Source of the DNA: an uncultured Opitutales bacterium
GTDB taxonomy: Bacteria > Verrucomicrobiota > Verrucomicrobiia > Opitutales > Intestinicryptomonadaceae
Assembly (NCBI GenBank): GCA_934613645.1
Contig: CAKTTC010000002.1
Span: 1-64,000 of the forward strand
Length of the DNA: 64,000 bases
Direction of reading: 5' to 3'
Under the pieces are notes generated by a model that made no database searches, had not been told where the DNA came from, and was given only the letters and a program-made list of their open reading frames with translations. This document shows, piece by piece, positions 57,623 through 64,000 of this stretch (position 1 is its first letter; each line of letters begins with the position of its first letter). Made by a program: the position numbers and the translations under genes.

Positions 57623-58204
57623 ATGAACACATCGGATATGTCGGAATACATCGAAAAAATCGCATCGGCGGCGCAAACGTGCGTCGATATTCTCAAAGAG
57701 GCGTGGCGCGCGCCGCACGGGCCCGAAATATTCGCGGCGGTTGCCGTTCTCATAGCCGTGTGGGTTGCCCTGCGCAAAATACGCGGACATTTCCGCCCGA
57801 TAAAACTGTTCAACAACCGCGTCGGCGAAGTGGAGGTTTCAAGAAAGGCTCTCAACGAGCTTGTCCAAAGCGTGTGCTACAGTTTGGGCGCGCTCAACCG
57901 CCCCGACGTTAAAATATACACAAAGCGCGGCAGGCTCTGCATGGTTGTTTCGCTCAAGCTCGAGTCGGGGCAGAAACTCACCGACGCCACGGGCGAAATA
58001 CAGCAGGCTCTCACAACGGCTTTCCGCGAACATATGGGCGTTGAAAAGCTGGGGAAAATCGACGTGCGCGTGCTCGGGTTCAAGGGTCTTGTATACAAAC
58101 CCGCAAACAAATTCCTCCCGCCCGTAAAGGACACGCCCGACGACGTTCTCGACAACAATCCCGTAATAGATATTGTCGACGCCTCCGCGCCCGACACAAA
58201 ATAG
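57623..58204 (+). CDS. Asp23/AmaP-like membrane-anchored protein
   Basis: A 193-residue protein with one membrane segment (about 37-51, IFAAVAVLIAVWVAL) followed by RPIKLFNNRVGEVEVSRKAL. The cytoplasmic domain (VQSVCYSLGALNRPDVKIY, LCMVVSLKLESGQKL, EIQQALTTAFREHMG, KIDVRVLGFKGL) has the Asp23/Gls24 alpha-beta pattern seen in AmaP-type alkaline-shock anchors. It may tether an envelope-stress scaffold. No partner Asp23 gene lies nearby. It starts 55 bases after ubiD. Confidence 0.6.
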   Translation: MNTSDMSEYIEKIASAAQTCVDILKEAWRAPHGPEIFAAVAVLIAVWVALRKIRGHFRPIKLFNNRVGEVEVSRKALNELVQSVCYSLGALNRPDVKIYTKRGRLCMVVSLKLESGQKLTDATGEIQQALTTAFREHMGVEKLGKIDVRVLGFKGLVYKPANKFLPPVKDTPDDVLDNNPVIDIVDASAPDTK

Positions 58205-58214
58205 CCCCCCTTTT

Positions 58215-58889
58215 ATGACTGATTTTGCGTCTTTTCTGGGCGATTGTCCATTCTACGGGATTGTGGATACGGGCTACGTTGCGCCCGAAAATATGTTTTC
58301 TAAATGCGCCGCCCTCGCCGAAAGCGGAACGCGCATAATACAGCTTAGGGCGAAAAACGAAACGCACGAACAACGCCGCAAAATGGCGTTGGAACTGCTG
58401 CCCATTTTCCGAAAACCGAACGCCCCCGTCTTTATAATAAACGACGACGTTGAACTGGCGGCGGAAATCTGCAAGGAAATCGACAACGCGGGGCTTCACG
58501 TCGGTCAGGACGACCTTTCCCCCGCCCTTGCGCGTCGGGAAATAGGCGCACGCGCGGTTCTCGGGCTTTCCACCCATTCGCCCGAACAGGCTGCCGCGGC
58601 AAACGAACTTGTCGGCGTTCTCGACTACTTCGCCGTCGGCCCCGTCTACGCCACAATGACAAAACCGGGGCGCGCGGCAGTCGGGCTTGAGCTTGTGAAA
58701 TTCGCGGCGCAAAAACTGCGCAAAAATATGCCGTGGTTTTGCATCGGCGGAATAAACGCCAAAACGGCAGCAGCCGTCCGCGCGGCGGGAGGCGAAAGAA
58801 TAGTTGCCGTCTCCGACGTGCTTTTGCCCGCCGACACCAAAGCGGCAGTGCATGCGCTCTTGGCGGCGTTTTCGGGAAAGACTGCGTAA
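58215..58889 (+). CDS. thiE: Thiamine-phosphate synthase
   Basis: A 224-residue TIM-barrel enzyme that joins HMP-diphosphate and thiazole phosphate to thiamine phosphate. Family marks: GTRIIQLRAKN, VFIINDDVELA, AGLHVGQDDL, LGLSTHSPEQ, DYFAVGPVYATMTKP and WFCIGGINAKTAAAV. ATG 58215 follows the previous stop by 11 bases. No other thi gene is in the window. The 209-bp gap downstream carries GC-rich short inverted repeats and the glyQS promoter. Confidence 0.93.
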   Translation: MTDFASFLGDCPFYGIVDTGYVAPENMFSKCAALAESGTRIIQLRAKNETHEQRRKMALELLPIFRKPNAPVFIINDDVELAAEICKEIDNAGLHVGQDDLSPALARREIGARAVLGLSTHSPEQAAAANELVGVLDYFAVGPVYATMTKPGRAAVGLELVKFAAQKLRKNMPWFCIGGINAKTAAAVRAAGGERIVAVSDVLLPADTKAAVHALLAAFSGKTA

Positions 58890-59048
58890 AAATCGGCGCA
58901 TAAACGGCAGACGCCCCTCCGCAGCCGTTCCCTCGCCCGCAAGCTTCGGAAAAAGGGGGCGCAAAACGCTTCGCAAAAACGCGTAACAAAAACGCTCCGC
59001 CCCGCGCGGCTTCGCCCGTTTTTTTGCCCGAACGCGCCGCGAAAGACG

Positions 59049-59076
59049 TTGACAAAGACAGTCAAGCCGATAAAAT
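59049..59076 (+). promoter_or_regulatory. Sigma-70 promoter of glyQS
   Basis: A consensus TTGACA (59049-59054), 16-base spacer, then TAAAAT (59071-59076). The -35 is part of TTGAC-AAAGACA-GTCAA, a short inverted repeat. The start codon is 23 bases beyond the -10. Confidence 0.75.
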
Positions 59077-59098
59077 CGCGCGCAAACATTTTTTTATT

Positions 59099-60607
59099 AT
59101 GGTTTCAGATATGTCAATAATCGAGGGTCTTTGCAAGCGCAGGGGCTTCATCTACCGCTCGTCGGAAATTTACGGCGGCTTTAACGGATTTTTCGACTTC
59201 GGCCCGCTGGGCGTCGAATTGAAAAACAACATCAAGCGCGCTTGGTGGAACGATTTTGTCCACGGCAGAGACGACATTGTGGGGCTTGACGCCTCAATTA
59301 TCATGCACCCCAACGTCTGGCGCGCCTCGGGGCACGTCGAGGGCTTCTCCGACCCGATGGTTGACTGCAAAGAATCAAAACTCCGTTTCCGCGCCGACCA
59401 AATCTACTTCGCAGAAGTGAAAGTAGGCGGCGAAACAATCGGCTACGTCAGCGTTCTCGAAGACGAAAATATGCAGAAAGAGGCGGAAAAGAAGGCTGTA
59501 GAGCTTAAAAGAAAACTCGCCAAGCAGGGCGAATTGGGCGAAGTAGTCCTCAAAAACTACATGGACGCAAAGCCCTTTGAATACGATTTGATTCCCTCTC
59601 CCGCAACGGGCAACATCGGCACGCTCACTCCGCCGCGCGACTTCAACCTGATGTTCCAGACATACGTGGGCGCACTCCGCGACGAAACCGCCGTGGCATA
59701 CCTGCGCCCCGAAACGGCTCAGGGAATTTTCGCCGACTTCAAAAACGTCTGCGACACCACGCGCGTGAAAGTGCCCTTCGGCATAGCGCAAATCGGCAAG
59801 GCGTTCCGCAACGAAATCACGCCGCGCAACTTCATTTTCCGCAGCCGCGAATTCGAACAAATGGAGATTGAATACTTCATCTCGCCGAACGAAGACTGGC
59901 GCAAACTCCACCGCGAATGGATTGACGCGTGCAAAAAATGGTTCGTTTCCATCGGACTTCCCGAAAACGAATTGGCGGAAGACGTCCACCCCGACGAAAA
60001 GCTCGCCCACTACGCGAAGGCGTGCACCGACATCACCTTCCACTTCCCGCACGGCTTGCAGGAACTTCAGGGCATTGCCGTCCGCGGAAATTTCGACCTC
60101 ACGCAACACCAAAACGCGTCGGGCAAAAACCTCGAATACTTCGACGAAACGCTCAAGGAAAAATACCTGCCGCACGTCATCGAGCCGTCGCTGGGCGTTG
60201 ACAGAACGCTCTTGGCTGTTCTCACCGCCGCCTACACCGAAGACGAAGTTCCCAACGACAAGGGTCAGGCGGAAAAGCGCGTAGTGCTCAAGTTCAGCCC
60301 GCGCGTTGCTCCCTACAAGGCGGCAGTTTTCCCGCTCGTCAAAAACAAGCCCGAACTCATGCAGAAAGCGCAGGAGCTTCACGCAAAGCTGCGCCGCCGT
60401 TGGAACGTGTTCTTCGACGCCGCTGGCGCAATCGGACGCCGCTACCGCCGTCAGGACGAAATCGGGACGCCCTACGGAATCACGATAGACTTCCAGACGC
60501 TCGAAGACGGCACGGTCACGCTGCGCGACCGCGACACAACCGAGCAGGTCAGAATGAGCGTGCCCGAGCTGATAAGCCACCTCTCCGAGCAAATCGACGG
60601 AATTTAG
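59099..60607 (+). CDS. glyQS: Glycyl-tRNA synthetase, alpha2 (single-chain) type
   Basis: A 502-residue class II synthetase of the dimeric eukaryal/archaeal kind rather than the alpha2-beta2 bacterial kind. Core: RRGFIYRSSEIYGGFNGFFD, WWNDFVH, ASIIMHPNVWRASGHVEGF, YLRPETAQGIFADFKN, then FRNEITPRNFIFRSREFEQME (motif 2) and IEPSLGVDRTLLAVL (motif 3). The C-terminal anticodon domain (FPLVKNKPELMQKAQEL and DEIGTPYGITIDF) is complete. Start at ATG 59099 or 59111 (MSIIEGLC); the promoter just upstream rules out earlier starts. Confidence 0.96.
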   Translation: MVSDMSIIEGLCKRRGFIYRSSEIYGGFNGFFDFGPLGVELKNNIKRAWWNDFVHGRDDIVGLDASIIMHPNVWRASGHVEGFSDPMVDCKESKLRFRADQIYFAEVKVGGETIGYVSVLEDENMQKEAEKKAVELKRKLAKQGELGEVVLKNYMDAKPFEYDLIPSPATGNIGTLTPPRDFNLMFQTYVGALRDETAVAYLRPETAQGIFADFKNVCDTTRVKVPFGIAQIGKAFRNEITPRNFIFRSREFEQMEIEYFISPNEDWRKLHREWIDACKKWFVSIGLPENELAEDVHPDEKLAHYAKACTDITFHFPHGLQELQGIAVRGNFDLTQHQNASGKNLEYFDETLKEKYLPHVIEPSLGVDRTLLAVLTAAYTEDEVPNDKGQAEKRVVLKFSPRVAPYKAAVFPLVKNKPELMQKAQELHAKLRRRWNVFFDAAGAIGRRYRRQDEIGTPYGITIDFQTLEDGTVTLRDRDTTEQVRMSVPELISHLSEQIDGI

Positions 60608-60650
60608 CGGTTTGGGCGCGCGCCCGAATCGACAAATTTTTCGAACTCAA

Positions 60651-60682
60651 AAAATGCGCGTTTAACCGACGCGCATTTTTTT
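60651..60682 (+). terminator. Intrinsic terminator of glyQS
   Basis: AAAATGCGCG (60651-60660) pairs with CGCGCATTTT (60670-60679), followed by more T residues; 44 bases beyond the stop. Confidence 0.85.
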
Positions 60683-60749
60683 GCGCAACGGCGCGCCGCA
60701 GATTTCGGCGGAACGTGTATTTTTTGCGCAACTGGCGCGGATTTCGGCG
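60675..60749. repeat. Short imperfect tandem repeat in the glyQS-rbsK gap
   Basis: Two copies of a unit running ATTTTTTTGCGCAAC, GGCGCG, GATTTCGGCG (60675-60710 and 60719-60749), with an extra five bases in the first copy and one inserted T in the second. No function is evident. Confidence 0.5.
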
Positions 60750-60775
60750 AGCGCGCGTTTTTTGTCCGCAAATAA

Positions 60776-60804
60776 TTGACAAGCCCGAAAAACAAAATTA
60801 GCCT
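60776..60804 (+). promoter_or_regulatory. Promoter of rbsK
   Basis: TTGACA (60776-60781), a 17-base spacer and TAGCCT (60799-60804), 19 bases before the start codon. The -10 is poor, the -35 is consensus. Confidence 0.5.
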
Positions 60805-60823
60805 GCTTTACAACGAAACATTT

Positions 60824-61747
60824 ATGAAAAAGAAAATATTGGTAATAGGAAGTATGAACGTGGATATGGTCGTCAAATCGGAGCGTATCCCGCACGCGGG
60901 CGAAACAATTCTCGGCGGCGTGTTCAGCCAGTTCTACGGCGGCAAGGGCGCGAATCAGGCGGCGGCGGCAAAAACGCTGTTCGCAAAAACGTCGTTCTGC
61001 TCGTGCTGCGGCAAAGACACAATCGGAGACGCGTATGTAAAATACCTCAAGGGGCGGAAAATCGACGTGTCGCTTGTCAAGCGCGACGCCAAAAACCACA
61101 CGGGCGTCGCCCTTATCACGCTCGACAAAACGGGCGAAAACGTAATCACCGTGGCTTCGGGCGCGAATATGTCGCTAAAGCCCGCCGACTTGGACAAAAT
61201 AGATTTTTCCGAATTCTCCTACGCCGCCTTCCAGCTGGAGATTGATATGAAAACAGTCGCCGAGGGGCTTAAGCGCGCAAAACGCGCAAAGTGCGCAACA
61301 ATCCTCACCCCCGCCCCCGCGCGGAAACTTCCCGACGCCGTGCTTAAAAACGTCGATTTTCTCGTGCCCAACCAGCACGAAATTCTCCTCGTGCAGGAGG
61401 GCTTCAAAGACCCGATTAAGGCGGCGCAAAAGCTGCTTGAGCGCGGCGTCAAAAACGTGATAATCACGCTCGGAGCGAAGGGTTGTATGCTTGTCAACGC
61501 CGATGGCGTATTCGGCTTCGGCACATACAAGACAAAGCGCGTCGATACCGTCGGCGCGGGCGACTGCTTCACGGGCTCGCTCATGGCGGGGCTTGAACGC
61601 TTCGGCGGCGACGTTGCAAAGGCGATTACGTTCGCAACTGCGGCGGCATCGCTTGCAATAACAAAAAGCGGGGCGCAAAACTTCGGCACTGAAAAGGAAG
61701 TGCTAAAGCTTGCCGCAAAGCCCCTGCCGATTGCAAAGCTTGCTTAG
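60824..61747 (+). CDS. rbsK: Ribokinase (PfkB family)
   Basis: A 307-residue PfkB carbohydrate kinase. SMNVDMVV at the start binds sugar, GGKGANQAAAA (39-49) is signature 1, LVPNQHE follows, and DTVGAGDCFTG (241-251) holds the catalytic Asp247 in signature 2. It phosphorylates ribose at O5; related sugars are possible. Transcribed towards the DMT sugar permease, with a shared bidirectional terminator between them. Chosen start ATG 60824 (MKKKILVIGS). Confidence 0.9.
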   Translation: MKKKILVIGSMNVDMVVKSERIPHAGETILGGVFSQFYGGKGANQAAAAKTLFAKTSFCSCCGKDTIGDAYVKYLKGRKIDVSLVKRDAKNHTGVALITLDKTGENVITVASGANMSLKPADLDKIDFSEFSYAAFQLEIDMKTVAEGLKRAKRAKCATILTPAPARKLPDAVLKNVDFLVPNQHEILLVQEGFKDPIKAAQKLLERGVKNVIITLGAKGCMLVNADGVFGFGTYKTKRVDTVGAGDCFTGSLMAGLERFGGDVAKAITFATAAASLAITKSGAQNFGTEKEVLKLAAKPLPIAKLA

Positions 61748-61767
61748 CAGCCAAACGGCACAAACAA

Positions 61768-61806
61768 AAAAGGCCGAAGTGCAAAACGCGCTTCGACCTT
61801 TTTTTT
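61768..61806. terminator. Bidirectional terminator between rbsK and the permease gene
   Basis: AAAGGCCGAAG and CTTCGACCTTT pair around TGCAAAACGCG with one mismatch; an A-run on the left and a T-run on the right serve both strands. Confidence 0.75.
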
Positions 61807-61818
61807 GCGGCGGCTTTG

Positions 61819-62832
61819 TTAAAGCTTGGAGCAAACCAAAATTGCAAGCCCCGCAATGAAGAAAACAAACATCAGCGCAAGCAGTCCGCCCGTTCCTTTC
61901 GGGGCGTTCTTAAATTCGCGCCAAATGAACACGCCCCAGAACGCCGAAACCATTGTCGCGCCCTGCCCCAGTCCGTAGGACAGCGCGGGCCCCGCCGCCG
62001 AGGAGGAAATCAAACTAAGCAACGTTCCCAAGCACCAGATAAAGCCGCCGAGCATTCCCACGAAATGGAGCTTCGGCGTGCCCTTCGAAAAGTAGTCGCG
62101 CAGGGCTACGGGCTTCGAGCCGTCAAGCGGGAATTTCATTGCAAGCGTGTTGAAGACGAAGTTCGAAAGCAAAATTCCGACTGCGAAAAACACCATCGCC
62201 GTATACGGGGAAATTTTCGAAGCCTCCAGAACGGCGACCGAGTTTTCCGCTCTGATTTCGCCCATTGCAGCCGCCAAGAACTTGAAGAAAAAGCCCATCA
62301 AAACGCCCGCCGCAACGGAAACGCAAATGCCCTTTGCCGTAGCCCCGCGCGCACCTATGCGCTTGAACGCGAGGGCGTCGATTATTATGGCGATTGCAAC
62401 GAGCGCAACACCCAGCCCCATAATTACGGGGTCGCCTTCGGGGCGTTCCAAGTAGGTTGTTATAACGCCCAAAACAAGCGCAAGCCCCACGCCCACGGGG
62501 AAGGCAACCGCCATTCCCGCTATGTCTATTGCAATCACAAGCAGAATGTTGGAAAGGTTGAAAATCACGCCGCTTAGCACGGGATACCACAGCCACTTGG
62601 CGTCTGCCTGCGCGATGTCGGCAAGGAAGCCGCGCCCGCCTTCGCCCGCAGAACCCGCAGTGAACGCCGCCAAAAGCGAGAACAACAAAATGCCGATAAC
62701 GTAGTCCCAATAAAAAAGCTGGAATTTCCATTCCTTGCTTGCGAGCTTTTGCGTGTTGCCCCAAGAGCCCCAGCAAATCATTGTAATGACACACATTACA
62801 ACCGCGACAGAGTATGACGTAACTGTAACCAT
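61819..62832 (-). CDS. DMT-superfamily sugar permease (GRP/ureide permease-like)
   Basis: A 337-residue protein with ten membrane helices. Conserved pieces are MICWGSWGNTQKLA in helix 1, LFYWDYVIGILLFSLLAAFT, VIFNLSNILLVIAIDIAGMA, and VAFPVGVGLALVLGVITTYLE. This block is shared by glucose/ribose-type and ureide-type permeases in the drug/metabolite superfamily. Being opposite rbsK and downstream of a GlcD-type gene, sugar or hydroxy-acid uptake is plausible but unproven. AGGAAAGGA precedes the ATG; only 25 bases separate it from the upstream glcD-like gene, so they form an operon. Confidence 0.75.
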   Translation of the reverse strand: MVTVTSYSVAVVMCVITMICWGSWGNTQKLASKEWKFQLFYWDYVIGILLFSLLAAFTAGSAGEGGRGFLADIAQADAKWLWYPVLSGVIFNLSNILLVIAIDIAGMAVAFPVGVGLALVLGVITTYLERPEGDPVIMGLGVALVAIAIIIDALAFKRIGARGATAKGICVSVAAGVLMGFFFKFLAAAMGEIRAENSVAVLEASKISPYTAMVFFAVGILLSNFVFNTLAMKFPLDGSKPVALRDYFSKGTPKLHFVGMLGGFIWCLGTLLSLISSSAAGPALSYGLGQGATMVSAFWGVFIWREFKNAPKGTGGLLALMFVFFIAGLAILVCSKL

Positions 62833-62857
62833 AATTTTTTCCTTTCCTGTTAAAAAA

Positions 62858-64000
62858 TCAGTCCCACGGCAGCTTTATGTTTTTAAGCGGCGAAAGACGC
62901 TCGCGCAAGTCGGAGCAAACCACGACTTTGTCGCGGTTTAAAATGTTGTTTGGGTCGAAAAGTTTTTTGATTGCGCGCATATATTCAATCTCCGCCGCCG
63001 AGTGCTGAAGCGGCATATATTTCGACTTCAAAAAGCCTATTCCGTGCTCTCCCGAAACCGCGCCGCCGAGTGCTATTGCCTTTTTTATCGACAAATCCAT
63101 TGCGTTTTGCGCGCGTTTTTTCGCTTCGGTGTCGGCGGCGTTAAACATAAAGTGGATATGGTAGTTGCCGTCGCCCGAGTGCCCGAACACCGGACACGGC
63201 AAGCCGCTTTCAGCCCCCAGTTTTTTGTAGTATCGGAAAAATTCGCGCAACGCCGAATTTGGAAGAACAATGTCCTGATTTATTTTTGTGTCCGCCAACA
63301 AATACATTGAAGACGAAGCCGCCCTGCGGATTTTCCAGACCTCCTGCCGCCGTTGCTCGTCCTCAGCCAAGCGGACATCGGCAAACAACGCCGCACACTT
63401 GCGCGCCGAGGCGTCAACCTCGCCCGCCGTTCCGTCGAACTCCACAAGCAACGCCGACTTCCCGCAGGGCACGCGCAATTCGGGAAATTTTTTCGACACG
63501 CACGCAATGGTGTCGGCGTCCATAAACTCCAGAATGCACGGGGAAAGCCCCGCGCGCATTATCGCGCCCACGCCCTCGAACGCCGCAAAGTCGTCGTCGA
63601 AAAACACTGCCATTGTTTTGAATGCGTCGGGCAGCGGCAGAAGTTTGAGCTTCGCCTGAACAACTACCCCCAGAATACCCTCGCTGCCGATGAACAAGTC
63701 GCGCAGATTAAGCCCCGCCGAAAATTTCCTGAGCGGCAGCCCGCATTGAAGCAGTTTGCCCGACGCCGAAAACGCCGTAAGGCTCAGCACGTTGTCGCGC
63801 GTAAGCCCGTATTTGAAGGCGCGCAAACCACCCGCATTGCAGGCGATGTTTCCGCCCACGGAGCAATACTTGTGCGAAGACGGGTCGGGCGCGTAGAAAA
63901 GTCCGTATTTGTTTGCGGCGGCGTCTACCGCGGCTGTAATTGCGCCCGCGCCTACAGTGGCAACGCGCGCAACGGGGTCGATTTCAATCGAATCAAGCCC
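62858..64000 (-). CDS. GlcD-type FAD-linked oxidase (5' part outside window)
   Basis: The C-terminal 380 residues of a VAO-family flavoenzyme; the coding frame continues to the last base. At the edge it reads ARVATVGAGAITAAVDAA, then DPSSHKYCSVGGNIACNAGG, the PP-loop FAD-binding domain. After it come GSEGILGVVVQAKLKL and the FAD-oxidase C-terminal domain (FGHSGDGNYHIHFMFN, GGAVSGEHGIGFLKSKYMPL). Such enzymes oxidise D-2-hydroxy acids such as glycolate or D-lactate. The ATG-like position at 63859 is internal, not the start. It precedes the DMT permease, which may carry its substrate. Confidence 0.9.
   Translation of the reverse strand, partial: GLDSIEIDPVARVATVGAGAITAAVDAAANKYGLFYAPDPSSHKYCSVGGNIACNAGGLRAFKYGLTRDNVLSLTAFSASGKLLQCGLPLRKFSAGLNLRDLFIGSEGILGVVVQAKLKLLPLPDAFKTMAVFFDDDFAAFEGVGAIMRAGLSPCILEFMDADTIACVSKKFPELRVPCGKSALLVEFDGTAGEVDASARKCAALFADVRLAEDEQRRQEVWKIRRAASSSMYLLADTKINQDIVLPNSALREFFRYYKKLGAESGLPCPVFGHSGDGNYHIHFMFNAADTEAKKRAQNAMDLSIKKAIALGGAVSGEHGIGFLKSKYMPLQHSAAEIEYMRAIKKLFDPNNILNRDKVVVCSDLRERLSPLKNIKLPWD

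Noticed and set aside
1..64000. tRNA or rRNA genes
   Set aside because: I examined the intergenic gaps for cloverleaf-like or conserved rRNA sequence and saw none; a covariance search would be needed to exclude them fully.

Overview
The window (about 55% G+C, densely coded on both strands) reads as chromosome of a fermentative, glycan-degrading bacterium. The best guess is a Verrucomicrobiota lineage of the Opitutae type living in a gut or other mucus-rich habitat. The grounds are lipoprotein and secreted glycosidases of the Verrucomicrobiota/Bacteroidota style, the futalosine route to menaquinone, an alpha2-type glycyl-tRNA synthetase, many genes without a clear Shine-Dalgarno sequence, and Na+/solute and MFS sugar porters. 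The taxonomic call is inference; no rRNA or tRNA gene was found.

Layout. 0-7.5 kb: a GH5-like lipoprotein, a U32 tRNA/rRNA-hydroxylation type protein, rpoN, tsaB-like, an alanine-racemase homologue lacking the PLP lysine, and an RNase D-like exonuclease. 7.6-22.5 kb: a saccharolytic block with a GH2 enzyme, a cupin isomerase-like/MFS/DUF4432 operon under a palindromic operator, a low-GC sialidase-like gene flanked by gene fragments, a GH101-like protein, a GH29 alpha-fucosidase and a secreted phospholipase-C/S1-P1-like protein. 22.5-23.4 kb is a gene-free block packed with hairpin repeats. 23.4-29.6 kb: thrS, GH20, DUF1015, a hairpin array and an AsmA-like protein. 29.9-37.2 kb: an SGLT-type symporter, GH10 xylanase, and galK-galE-UDP-sugar pyrophosphorylase (a Leloir variant with no galT here).

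37.4-44.7 kb is a compact, single-operon, phage-like head island (Mu-type portal, Mu I-like protease/scaffold, cement protein, major capsid protein, adaptor proteins, a hub-like protein and two unknown proteins). No terminase, tail tube, tape measure, integrase, lysis or regulatory gene is visible. It ends by overlapping a LysM lipoprotein gene tail to tail.

44.7-50 kb: LysM/TPR lipoprotein, purH, a metallo-beta-lactamase-fold hydrolase, a small 28-residue-repeat protein and xseA. 50-57.6 kb: an essentially complete menaquinone supply set, mqnE-mqnA-mqnC-mqnD-mqnB on the minus strand diverging from mqnP-ubiX-ubiD on the plus strand. 57.6-64 kb: an Asp23/AmaP-like membrane protein, thiE, glyQS, rbsK, a DMT-type sugar permease and the 3' part of a GlcD-type FAD oxidase that runs off the window.

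The sugar genes work together as liberation (GH2, GH5, GH10, GH20, GH29, sialidase-like), uptake (MFS, SSS, DMT permeases) and activation (galK/galE/UDPGP, rbsK). Two dispersed hairpin repeat families occupy many intergenic gaps. The head island, the lysine-less Alr and the hairpin families are the least ordinary features.
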